64,000 nucleotides of DNA from Brugia malayi (Eukaryota > Nematoda > Chromadorea > Rhabditida > Onchocercidae): NCBI RefSeq assembly GCF_000002995.4, contig NW_025062475.1:2820528-2884527 (forward strand), given 5' to 3'. How positions within the stretch are numbered: the stretch's first letter is position 1; every line of letters starts with the position of its first letter. Shown one piece after another: positions 47,401-59,056 of this stretch. Both the position numbers and the translations under genes were made by a program. The notes under the pieces were generated by a model. That model was not told the DNA's origin. It searched no databases and saw only the letters and a program-made list of their open reading frames with translations.

Positions 47401-49732
47401 TAATTTTGAGTAATTAATAAATAAATTTTGAGTAATTTTGAGTAATTAATAAATAAATTTTGAATAATTTTGAGTGATTGATAAATAAATCTTGAGTAAA
47501 TGGAAAGGTAAGAATTCATAATATTTGGTTAAATTTTAAAAAAAAAAAAAAAGATTTATATCATTTTGCAAGTATTACTGACTACTTTCTTTGAATTTCT
47601 GTTTCCTAATTTCATATATTCGAATTTTTTGTAAATTTTAATTACAATTTTTGCATATTTTAAAGGGCAGGAGAAATATGAGAAAATTTTTTTAGTTGGC
47701 GTAATTTTAATAGAAAAAAAAAAAAAAAAAAAAGAAAAAGATTTCTCAACTTTAATTATTATTAAATGAACCTTTTGAAGAATAAATTTTGTATGCAAAA
47801 TTATTTTGCTTATAGCAACCAAACGTATTATATTGCTACTGTTAAAATTTCATTTTTCATTAAAAAGTTTAAATTAAAATTTGAATTTTTTTTTTATTTA
47901 AAAAAAAAAAGAAAAAATGTTACCTTTTCGATCGAGAAAAATTTCAGAGCACAGTGGTTTTTCCACAGAACATCGAAATACAGCACCGCCATTTTTGACA
48001 CCTGGTTGTTTGGCACCACTGTTTGCTTTTGGTGAACCAACAAGTAAACTGCAAATCAGTAATTGAAATTTTAATCCTAAAATCATTTAGAACTAAAATC
48101 CAATAATATTTTTTTTTTTTGTCAGTTTAAATTTTGACAGCAAAAAATGACGAAGTTTTTTTTTTTTTTTAACGGAAAGTAAAAACATTCATAGCTTCAT
48201 TTCATAAATGTGTTACTGTTATGTTATGTAATTTAAATTTTATGATTGAAATGATTTAAAACTAAATTTTAAATTAGTCTACGATTGGTCATCAAAATTT
48301 TAAATGTACTTTTAGCAACAATTTAAAGTTTAAATTGCTAAAAATTTCGAAAAATTATTCACCAAATACATTTTGTTTTTAACTTATTTTATTGCTAATA
48401 AAATCGGATATTAAGCAAAGATCGTAAATCGGTTGACAATGATATTCTTTTCATTGTCACCTAATTTAATTAAATCGTTTGATATAATTAATGAGATTAT
48501 CTATTTTCTAAAAAAAAAAAAAAAAAAAGTAGAAAAGGTATGGAATATTAAAAATGCTTCTTTCCGGTTTTTATCCTCATTCATTTCATATATTATTTTT
48601 GCCTGTTTTCCGGTCTGTACTGCAAAAAAAAAAAAAAAAAAAAAAAAAAAACGGAACCTAAGATATTTTTATCTTAGATTCATCAATCAACGATTCTATC
48701 TAATTGTTAAGTTTGAGATAGATTAATCATACTTTTTTTTAAAAAAACTTTAGGAAATTTGAAATTTTTACTTCAAGAAAAATATTTCAAAAAAATGAAA
48801 TTTATAGTAAAACAAAACGAAAAAACCGGAATATAAATGACGAATAAACAAACTAATCGATTGATTTTTGAAGAAATGTCCAAATTTTTTTTTAAATATT
48901 TTTAAATGCTACTTTTTTTTTTTGCAAATACTTACTTTTACTTAGAGATAAATAGTAAATCATTGAGAAAGTGCCACGAGAATTTTTACAAATAACCAAT
49001 AATGTGACATGTCCTTTTGTTAAATTTTAATTTTGAAAGTCTTTTTATTATCAAACATTTCAATCAAAATTCAAAATGACACAATTAGTTGAAGAGCAAT
49101 TTTTCCTTTGCAAAAGTAAAAAATGGCGCAAATTTGATCATAAATTAATTAGATTAATGAATTTGAACTATCAAATTAATTAAATTGTTTTTCTTTCTTC
49201 TTTCTTTTGCCTAAAAACATATTAATTAAATCTTTTTTTTTTTCTTTAATATGAATCATATAATGACCTTAATTTACTTCTACTAAAATTTTTTTTTTCT
49301 TTTACTTTATCATCACTTCTTAACTTATAATTTTAAAATTCTAAATTTAGTGTGTTAAAATTGAAGAAAAGTTTTGGTGAATTTTCGAACATCAAAATGT
49401 ACACAACAAAATTTAAATTAACCTAATCTATTTTTAAGGTTTATTTATTTAAAATTATATTTAAATTGAAATTAATGTAATTTACAATGAAATGTAAATT
49501 AATATATGATAATTAATGATAAAAAAAAAAAAAAGAGTAATACTTACAGTGTCATTCCTTCATGCTGATAAAAATCAATGGAATAACCAAACATAGAATT
49601 AGCACTGCTTCGATGAATTACTGGATGTCTAACATCAATGTTAAATGAAACAATCAGTGTTGTTAAATTTAGCAAATAAATTAAATTAGAAAGGTAACCA
49701 AAAGATTGTTGTTGAAATTTAAAATCGAACAT
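35479..49732 (-). CDS. pat-2: Alpha integrin, PAT-2/alphaPS2 type, 23 exons
   Basis: Cell-surface alpha chain that pairs with a beta integrin for matrix adhesion; about 1160 residues, no I domain. Exons: 49732-49548, 48048-47924, 44121-44015, 43883-43760, 43660-43457, 43158-43070, 42786-42674, 42501-42375, 42056-41954, 41658-41470, 41342-41195, 40895-40763, 40193-40068, 39891-39754, 39645-39578, 39232-39079, 38757-38582, 38125-37933, 37769-37593, 37326 to about 37011, 36700-36488, 36230-36105, 35625-35479. A signal peptide (about 1-30) is followed by a seven-blade propeller (exons 1-11) with cation loops [27 protein letters not shown] and DIDKNQYPD. Then come the thigh and calf domains, a basic stretch in exon 20 (RRRR, RRRKIKR) where furin-type heavy/light cleavage is expected, a transmembrane helix in exon 22, and the CGFFKR membrane-proximal motif. 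[14 protein letters not shown] early in the propeller favours the PAT-2/alphaPS2 (RGD-binding) group over the laminin-type group. All junctions keep phase except exon 20/21. Confidence 0.95.
44953..45692. repeat. 32-bp minisatellite, about 23 copies
   Basis: Tandem unit containing TATTCATATCATATTGATAG and TTTAGATCAAA, ending in T or C. One copy near 45608 lacks 3 bases and the first few copies carry GGTC or ATCG variants. It lies in intron 2 of the integrin gene. The core TATCATATTGATA is nearly self-complementary. Confidence 0.95.
47177..47499. repeat. Composite minisatellite of 22-base and 32-base units
   Basis: Alternating units of about 22 bases (TTTTGAGTAATTAATAAATAAA type) and a longer form with an extra TTTTGAATAA block, interspersed over about 320 bases. 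It lies in integrin intron 2, separate from the 32-bp array. Confidence 0.85.
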
Positions 49733-51242
49733 TTTTTTTTTTTTTTTGATGGCTTTTTACCTGAAATTAATTAATTTTAGTCTTTTTTCTTCTTTTATTT
49801 CTCTTTCTTTTCTTTTAGTAGAAAATAAAAAAAAAAAAAAAAAATTAGAATGTGAAATGATGAAAATTTTTAAATCAATGCTGAATTTCTTATAGAAATC
49901 TCTAAAATTTCAATGATCAATTTTAGCTTATAATAAATGTTAGCTTGCAAATGTTAGCTATCATTAGCATATAAGGATGAATCATTTGCAAATGAGAAAA
50001 AAGAAATTTGCCATCAAATTTCACACCCTAAAATCTCTTAGAAATATATTTCAATTCTTCCGGTTACCACATCTGCAACAATTCTATTATCAATCAGTTG
50101 CAATATTATTTCAAAGAGAGAGAGAGAGGGAGAGGGAGAGAGAGGGAGAGAGAGAGAATATGATTCGTAATGATGTTTGAAATTTGTTTATGAATGACAC
50201 ACTGATATTTCAACTTCATTACCGCAAATCAATATTTAACAATTGCGAAATTCGTTGAAAGTTTATTTCAAAAAATGAAAAAAATTATTTATTTCTAATT
50301 TTATTTTTTAATTCTCTTAATGAAATGAAAATTTGTAAAATATTTTTAATGAAATGTTCTTACTTAAATATATAGCAATAAAGCATCAAAGTGAAGCTTT
50401 AATGAATTTAAAAAACAAAAAAAAATTTAAACTTGTTTGCTTGTTATTTTGCTTTTCATTTTTTTTTTTTTTTGAAATACTTTTGAGATGAATTATTCTT
50501 TTCATCATATTACGATGTATCAGATGAAAGTTACTTTTTATTTATTTCATTTTTTTATTACACGATAAACAATTCCAGTAGATTTTATTTTTAAATTTGC
50601 ATTTTATGGCATTTTGAAAATTTATATTTTATGGGGAAATTTTTGAATAGTAAAAATGGAAAGATAAAATTGGATAGCATTGTTTGTAGAATATCACATT
50701 AACATTTATGTGTATTCAATTTCCAATTTATTCATTTAATAAATTCATTATGAAATGAGATCTTTTCCTTCCTATTTATGGTAAAATAATCTAAAGAATA
50801 ATAAAATATTGGAGGAAAAAGAAATGAAATATCACTAAATATTTGATTATAATTTATAATTCACCAAATAAAATACGAAGAAAATAATATCTTAAAAAAT
50901 ATTATCAATTCTAAGTGATTCATTCAGTTGATAATAAATAATTCAATATTAATTAAAATTATCTCCGTACTTAATTGAACTATCAGGTTGCAATAAATTA
51001 TCCCAATTTACAAATCAATCAAAAGAATGATAATTCCTTTTTAAAAATTAATTCTAACTAAAAAAATGATCAAAAAAAAATATTAGAATAATAAAAATTC
51101 CAAGTTTAACGAAAAAATGAAATACGGAAATTTGACTGATATTAATAATAAGACAGAAAAAGAAAAGAGGAATAATGATGCAAGAAATGACTCATATAGC
51201 TAACCATAATGGAAAGGATATTAAAAAAAATGTTTAATGTCG

Positions 51243-51300
51243 GTTCTTTCATCCATCCTTTCCGGTATATATTTGATTCTTTCATCCATCCTTTCCGGTT
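51243..51300. repeat. Short direct repeat
   Basis: A block reading TTCTTTCATCCATCCTTTCC plus GGT occurs twice, about 33 bases apart, in the integrin upstream region. It is probably a simple tandem duplication. Confidence 0.6.
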
Positions 51301-53292
51301 TTTATTTCCGTATAAATCTTTCTTTTCTTTTCTTTTTTTTTTTTTCTCCAAAAAGCATTAAATGCAATTTTTGAGAAAAGAAATATGAATGGTTAGTTAG
51401 TATGGGGCGGGTATGGTGCGACAAAAGCACTCTTTAAACTAACCCTCTGCGCTTGCTTAAGCTATCGATCCATTTTCTAAAATACACTGCTATTTGCACT
51501 TTTCACTTCATTTATTGAGGGAAACGAGAGAAATACAATTTTTTTTTTTGTTTTTAAAAAAAGGTATCTGTGAGAGATTTGAATTTAAATATAGAAATTG
51601 ATTTGATTAAATAGTTTCGAAATGAGAAATGACAATATCGATAATTGAATGAATGTAAAAAGTAAAATGATATTCCTAATTAATATTTTAAATTATGGTA
51701 AATTAATTATAATCATGGTAAATTAATTATAATCTTATTCATAATTTTATTCAAAATTTCCTACAATTTTTTGAGGGAAATTATTGGAATTATTCTAAAG
51801 TAATTTTGGAAATTAATTATTAAAGTTTTTTTAAAAGTTCATTTATTTAGCAAATTTTAGGATTGATTAAAAGATATAAGAAAAATAAGAGATAGAATTG
51901 ATATGTGCTCAAATGTCATTAAGTTCCTGATTTAATTGTCCAAAAATATACATTTATACTTTTTAAATTATTAAATAATTCAAGGCTTCTCATTCTTTTT
52001 AGCGCAAATATAAATTGAGTTAAGCCATCATTATGTTTCATTTATTAAGATTTATTTATATTTATTTATACTTAACTTACTTATACTTTCCTAAACATAC
52101 TTATACTTTGTCTTTTTACCAATTTAGTGAAAAAATATGATCAACAATGCCAACTGCATAATTCAGAGTCTCAAATGCCTAACGATATGTAACATACTTT
52201 TACCATTGAATAACAAAAAGTTTTTTTCTCTTTTTCAATCGATAATTATAAATAAATGAAATTCTGCGAATATTTTACAAAGCTGTAATTAGTAATTTTA
52301 ATTAATGAAAATAAAAGAAACGAACGAATTGAATTGAAAAATTAATACGAATGGACAAATAAAAGTGATAAAAAATAAATGCGAACGAATCACTCAAAAT
52401 TAACAACAAAAATCTCGAATTCAAAATGATTCATATGACATTTTAAAGTTTTGAATCAATACAATTCTTCATTTTTTTTTTCTGCCAAGAAAATAAAAAC
52501 ATGAAAATCTTTTCAAACACATTTTAAAAATCACAACAAAAAAAAAAAAAAAAAAAAACGAAATCAAATGAAAAAGAATAAATTGAAATAAAACTACTAT
52601 TTTCAAAATAAATTGATAATTAATTAAACAATTAATTGATAAATAAAGTATAAAATCAGGATAAAATAATGAAATTAAAATTTGTTTATGTTTAGTTTTC
52701 TCGTTTAAGCTAATCATTTATCCTATTTAATCTTTCATTATATATCGGACATTAGCGCTCTTAGTTTCTTACTATCTAATTGTGCAAAAAAAATAGAATA
52801 ATGAATGGTGCAAAGGATTAGTTCTGCTTAAGCCTTCTAAATAAAATGATAAACTTTTTGGAACAGATTAGCAGCAACAAAAAAAAAAAAGATTAGCAAA
52901 CAGATAGAAAAGAGAAAATAGAAAGAGATCTATTGAATGTAACAATAAAATTAACAAATTTTAACTCTTCCAAAAATTTTACTCTAAAGAGAGAGTAAAA
53001 TGTCTTTTTACATTATTAACGTTTAATGAATTCAACAAAAATACCGCCGCCGCTACTGCTGCGCTTTTGTTACACAGTATTTAGAGATTTGAAGGAAAGA
53101 TGAAAAAGTATAGATGGAGCTAGCTAGCTAGCAATGAGATAGAAAAGTATTAACAGTTAAGTTGAGCTAACTGATCGTTAAGCTAGAAAAATGACAGAGG
53201 GAAGAAGGAAGGATCAGTGCAGCAGAATGAATTGATTGAATTGATTGATTGATTGGATCGGGTCGGGTCGAGTGAGTTGGATTATTTAGCAC

Positions 53293-53308
53293 TTGAACAG
53301 CTGTTCAA
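53293..53308. promoter_or_regulatory. 16-base palindrome centred on an E-box
   Basis: TTGAACAGCTGTTCAA is a perfect palindrome with a CAGCTG E-box at its centre. CAGCTG is the known preferred site of MyoD-family factors (HLH-1 in C. elegans), and PAT-2 is a muscle integrin there. It lies about 3.6 kb upstream of the integrin start in a patch of raised G+C. The function is inferred only. Confidence 0.3.
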
Positions 53309-56300
53309 CACATAATCAATGCAATATGCGTACACTCTTTGCTAACTTTTACAAAATAATATTTTGCTATAACAAATAATATTAACTTACTAATATGAAA
53401 TTAAAATAAATTTGAAATGATTTGCTTTTATTTCATTGAAATATTTGAAGAACAGTGATTTTTAATACTTTAAAACTATCTGATTTTTATATTTTTGCAT
53501 TTGATTTAATCTTCATAGCAATGATAATTAATAATAGTAATAGTATTAATAATAATATTAATATTAATAATAATAATAATAATAATAATACAATATACTT
53601 TTTATTAATATTTATTTAAAAATTTTTTTTTTTGTTGCAATTTGAAAAATTTAATTTCAAAAATTTGCCCATATGATTCATATTTATAATAATAGTACTT
53701 TATACAGGAAGCAATTGAAATTTATTGAAAAACCATTTCCTTTCAACTTTATGTCACGATGTTTATAATCAATTTATTTTCTATCCTTTGCATTACTCGT
53801 GACAACTTATAATCAGTGAAAAATTGATTTGATTTATTTAAAAAATCAAAGAGTTCTTTCTTCTTTTTTGTTGAATAAAGTTCATTCGTTAAATGTGTGA
53901 AATTTGCAGTAAATTTTTAACTTTAATATTTTTAAGACATTAATTTGTTTTTTTTTTTTTTTTTTATTTCTTTGCTTCCTTTATTTATTTATTGATGGAT
54001 AAATAATTTTAAAATTCATAAAAAGAAATTAGGAATATTGCTTTGCAATTTTTAAAATCCAAAAACGAAATTGTCTTTTTAATGATCGGTATTATTAGAT
54101 TTCATTAAACTAACTGAATATTCTTTCTAATTTACAAGTTAACTTTAAGCATTTCTAATTACTAATATTTTTTGAGTGAAAAAGATGCTATTAATTAATT
54201 AAAACGAAAAATAAATAAATTTCAAACAATTATGAAACAATAAATAAATAAAAGAAGTAAAGTGAAAGATAAATGAAGAAATATAAAATAGTTTGATTTA
54301 ATTAAAGGAATTTTTGAATTAAAAAAATAAATTGCTGATAAAATATAAATGAAAAGATAAAGTGATGATAAAAAATTTATATTTTAATTTCAATTTTTTT
54401 TTTTTTAGAAAAAATGAATGATAGTGCAACGAATAGAAACGAATGAAATGATCGGATGTTCAGAGTTATGATTCAACGAGAAAAAATGATCACTACCCAA
54501 TCAAAAATTTTGAAATATTTTGACTAAAATAAAAAAAAAATTATTAGCAATATCTGACAAAAAAAAAATTAATTTTTCATTAACTTAGATTAGTAAATTA
54601 ATTTTAAATTTTAGCTAATATTAACTATAATGAATGATATTTAGCATATGAAATTATTTTAAACTTCGCATATTTTATTAGAATTAATGATGGATTTTAA
54701 ACAATATTTATTGTAGGAATAAATTAAAATTCTATAATTTAAAATAATTTAATCTTTTCGATATAATCAATTGTATGTAATGCAACATATTGTGAATTAT
54801 AAATATTAATTAGAATTATGAATAGAATTAATTAATTGCTTCATATAAAAATTTTATATAAATAATTAATTATAACAATTAGCAAATTAGTTGCATTATT
54901 TTGAACAAAAATAATATTAAATGAAAATGAAATTTAAATCTTATTAAAATTTACCGAACAGATGGCACATGAAATATTATCAGGAAAGGAGATATAGGCA
55001 ACGGTAGACGACAGATAATGAGGACAATATGTTTCTCGAGTAAAATTTAAAATGGAAATTTTGATTAATACATTAAGATCATTTATGAAACCTTTTCTTA
55101 AATTAATAATTCAACTGAACGAAGCACTTCTGTACAATTTAACAGTTCCATGCGACTATAATCATTTAAATGGAATTAAATTTTTTGTTACTTATAATTA
55201 AAATATGAAAATATTATGTGAAAGAATGAATTGAAAGAGTAATTCATTTTTCATTTTAACATTTGCAAAATATATTTTAACTGATCTATAAGGAAATGGA
55301 TGGGAGTCATAAATGAATATTAATCAATAAAAAGTTAATTAATGATTTTCTTTGTCAGTTAATTTAAAAATTAAAATTAAAATGAATTGAGCAAATTTAA
55401 ATGAAGGAATGAATGAAAATAGACAATGTTGTATTGTTTATTATTGACTATTAATTAATTCATTTACTGAAATATAAATTTCATATAATGTTTCATTTTT
55501 ATTAGAAAGAAGAAATTAAACTTTCTTTTTCCAATGAAAACAAAGTTTTTTTTTTTTTTTTTTTAAATGGAATTAGCAATAAGCTTTATACTCAAATATT
55601 TTTAAAATATCTCATAAACTTTAGCTAATATTATGCAACATTTGATGAAAATAAATGTATATTAATTTGAATTTCAGTTTTAACAAACTAAAATATAATT
55701 CTTTAAAATAGAAACTTTAAAATAAAGTATATCAAAGTTTATATTAAAATTTAAATTACTTAAAAATATTACTATATAGTATTACGTATTACTGACTTTA
55801 ATAACTCATAATTCTTCGTTTTTTGTTTTTGTTTAACTTAATTTCATACTAGCATTACATTAAAATAACTATTTTCCAGGTGAATATTCAATCAAAATAT
55901 TAAAAATATGTAACAATAACTTAAATTAGTACTTATGTGACATTTGAAATTTTACATTTTTTTTCAGAAATCTTCAAAATCAAACAAAAAAAAAAACTTA
56001 ACCTAAAAAAAAATTCTTTCTTATAATGCTAAAATGAGCAAAAGTTAGGATTAGTATTAGCATTTGAGTAATTTTCTAGTAAAATAGATAACTTCATTAT
56101 TATGTAACTTTCATTTGAATATACCGCCGCTATAGTATTCAAAAATTCTGTCTATTGCGCCTAATTTTTTCCGCCTATTTTAGCAAACAACTGTTTGTTG
56201 ACCTTTGCTCTTATCTATCATTTCTTATTGACAAAATTTATGGCAATTTACGGTATTTGCTCAACTCAATTTTTTTTTTTTTCTTCACTATTTCTTATAT

Positions 56301-56867
56301 AAGAAATCAATAAGAAATGTGACAGTGAGAAAAGAGAAAAGTAGTTGAAATTTAATTGAAATAAAATTGATTTAGTATCATTAAAAGATGCAAATAATAT
56401 TGGTAAAATGAAATAATTTTAATGGAAGAAAAAAGAAAAAAAAACTTTGATAATTTATTAATTAAACTAAAATGAAATTATTTTATTAAAAAAAAAAATA
56501 ATGATGATTTATGAGAAAATTCAATTATTTTTCGTTCGTTTTTTCTCTTTTTTTTTTTTTTTTTGAAACTATTTGATATGAAAATATTTGATATTATCAA
56601 TTTGATTGTCAATCAATGCAAAATGATTGCTGCTAATGTGCACATTTTTGATAAATTACTGTCACATTAAGTCATCAAATAATTTCTTTTTCTCATAAAA
56701 TTCATTTTATAATAATTCATATTCTGTTATTAATAAATATTTATTCTATTATTATTGAAAAAATTAAAAAAAAAGAATTAAATATTGAATAATAAATCGA
56801 TAGCAAAAAAAAAAAAAATATCTAATTTCAATGGAAAATATTATTTGAAGGACACACACACATACAA

Positions 56868-56908
<41 letters not shown>

Positions 56909-57069
56909 GGGAGAAATTTTTTCATTTAAACAAGTTCTGCAAGAATATCCGGAATTTAATTTATTGCAGTAGTAATAATAAATAAAATAATACTTCAAAG
57001 TATATGCACATAACGAGAGAGATTTTATTTTTTTAATGTTTCCGAAGTTTCAAGTAAAGTATACGGTTA

Positions 57070-57316
57070 CGTATCCGGTTAAGGGCACATTACATGTCCG
57101 GTTAAGAAGCACAGTACATGCTCGGTTAAGAAGCACGGTGCATGTCCAGTTAAAAAGCACTCCGCTTAAGATGCACAGTACATGTCCGGTTAAGAAGCAC
57201 AGTACATGCTCGGTTAAGAAGCACAGTACATGCTCGGTTAAGAAGCACAGTACATGCTCGGTTAAGAAGCACAGTACATGTCCGGTTAAGAAGCATAGTA
57301 CATATTCGGTTAATTT
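57070..57316. repeat. 24-bp GC-richer minisatellite
   Basis: About ten copies of a 24-base unit (CGGTTAAGAAGCACAGTACA plus TGCT or TGTC). The most regular run is at 57180-57316, with a partly degenerate copy at about 57146-57170. Because the unit is a multiple of three, both strands show long repeat ORFs (for example KKHSTCSV units), which I do not treat as genes. Confidence 0.93.
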
Positions 57317-57404
57317 TGATTAAAGTGAATCTTTTTTTTTTTTGATGGCTATACAATATGAAATTGAAATTAATTTGTTTCAAAGTGATAGCATTAATTG
57401 TATG

Positions 57405-57662
57405 AACTAAATTTGTTGCATTCTATGATTTAATTACAGTTTACTAATGAGATACAATTCAAATGGTTAAAGTTAAAGTTAGTAATCAATTTGCTTATCC
57501 AACTGGTCATTTGCATTTAAATAAATCTGATGGAATATATTCGTTTCTCAAATATTATTATGATATTAAATTTAAATTGTATGGACAATCTATCTCTTTC
57601 ATATTATACATTCTTAACAAATGGATTGTATTATTGAAAAAGCTTTGAATTTAAATTTAATT
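57405..57662 (+). repeat. Left inverted arm with 61-codon ORF
   Basis: Holds an ORF at 57463-57648 (starts MVKVKVSNQFAYPTGHLH). An acceptor-like AATTACAG precedes it. I see no homology to a known protein, and coding status is doubtful. Confidence 0.85.
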
Positions 57663-58720
57663 GAAAAATTCTAATGTTTATTCATATTCAAATATCATTC
57701 CAACATTATCCTTTTTTTTTCAACATTGATGAAATTTTAATAAAATTTTATTCCATTTTCTTTTCTCTCCACTTTATTGAATTAATTGTCTCCTATTTCT
57801 ATCGTTTTTTTTTTGCCCTTCTCTAAAAACTTATATTTATTTCCAGATATAACAATAATTTAACTTTTTTTCAAATAGTATTTAAAATAATAAAATTTCA
57901 AGCAAACAAATGATGCAAGAATCTTCAAAAAGTTAAAGTAAAATTGAAATTTACTAAAGTTATGATATAATAAAGAACGGTATTACTTAATTATTAATAT
58001 AATTTTAAAAAATTTGCATTATTTGTTTCATTTATTTCATTTGAAATTAACCATTTAAATCTAAAATCTTTCAAACTGTTCTGTAATGATTATAAAAATG
58101 AAATTTATTTTATTAAACATTACAAACAACCCTTTCACTTTTTTTCATTTCTAAGGTTAAATTATTTAAATTATATATTTTTTTGATTTCCAAGATCAAA
58201 TTATTTAAATTATATATTATTATAATTATACTATTATATACATTTATTGATTTCCCCTTATTTTCATTATAATTAAGTGTTAGATTTTTTTTTTTTTTGA
58301 TTAAATAACACTAATTAATATGTATATTCCTATTACTCGAATCAAAGTTATCAATCTTATTGATTACTCTTACAATAACAGAAGCTCAAACAATTAGAAA
58401 AAATCTCGTTTAGAACTTTCTAATAAATTAAGAAAAGATCTGATGTGCTAATTAATCTACTAAAAAGTAATTTTACGTTAGGAAACAAAAAAAAAAAGTG
58501 CGAAGAATATTTGGATTATTTAATCAAATGAATAAAATGTTTAATAAAATTTATTATTTGAAAGATTTAAATTTAAATGGTTATTTTTAAATGAAATAAA
58601 TAATGCAAAGATTTCTCAAAATGATATAAATAATTAAGTAACACTATTTATTATTACATCATAATTTTAGTAAATCTTGATTTTGCATTAATTTTAATTT
58701 TCAATCATTTAATTCATTTA

Positions 58721-58754
58721 TATACAATATATATATATATATATATATTGTATA
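58721..58754. repeat. 34-base AT palindrome
   Basis: A perfect inverted repeat: TATACA, an AT dinucleotide core of about 20 bases, then TGTATA. It lies just inside the right arm of the palindromic element and could extrude as a cruciform. Confidence 0.85.
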
Positions 58755-58798
58755 AAAATTTTGAAAAATTTTTATATAAATAAATATTATAATCATTA

Positions 58799-59056
58799 AA
58801 TTAAATTTAAATTCAAAGCTTTTTCAATAATACAATCCATTTGTTAAGAATGTATAATATGAAAGAGATAGATTGTCCATACAATTTAAATTTAATATCA
58901 TAATAATATTTGAGAAACGAATATATTCCATCAGATTTATTTAAATGCAAATGACCAGTTGGATAAGCAAATTGATTACTAACTTTAACTTTAACCATTT
59001 GAATTGTATCTCATTAGTAAACTGTAATTAAATCATAGAATGCAACAAATTTAGTT
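58799..59056 (-). repeat. Right inverted arm with the same 61-codon ORF
   Basis: Reverse complement of the left arm. The same ORF is at 58813-58998 on the minus strand and encodes the same protein sequence. Confidence 0.85.

Larger units (their letters stand above)
44122..47923 (-). other. Large intron 2 of the integrin gene
   Basis: A 3.8-kb intron, far longer than its neighbours (most are 60-900 bases). It holds two minisatellites (44953-45692 and 47177-47499). No coding exon with conserved integrin sequence is missing here, because exons 2 and 3 join in phase. The sequence at 45740-46130 is slightly less AT-rich but has no recognisable feature. Confidence 0.7.
49733..57069. other. Non-coding upstream region of the integrin gene
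   Basis: About 7.3 kb without a supportable gene. It contains the presumed integrin promoter, GA microsatellites (about 50113-50158 and 56873-56914), an AAT-rich run at about 53540-53590, and two less AT-rich patches, 51395-51480 and 53040-53310, described separately. Short ORFs here cross homopolymers or GA repeats. Confidence 0.5.
57405..59056. mobile_element. Long palindromic (foldback-like) element
   Basis: The 258-base arms 57405-57662 and 58799-59056 are inverted copies with no difference that I could see. Each encodes the same 61-residue ORF on opposite strands. Inside them lie a second pair of diverged inverted arms, roughly 57900-58076 and 58557-58700 (for example TTAGTAAAT and AATTAAGTAA blocks are shared), around a central loop at about 58077-58556. 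The total is 1652 bases. The outer flanks are unrelated, and I see no clear target-site duplication and no transposase. Options are a non-autonomous DNA transposon with long terminal inverted repeats, or a local inverted duplication. Confidence 0.65.

Noticed and set aside
57036..57383. Long ORFs on both strands with KKHSTCSV-type repeats
   Set aside because: They are a by-product of a 24-bp tandem repeat without stops. There is no start context, splice site or flanking coding sequence.
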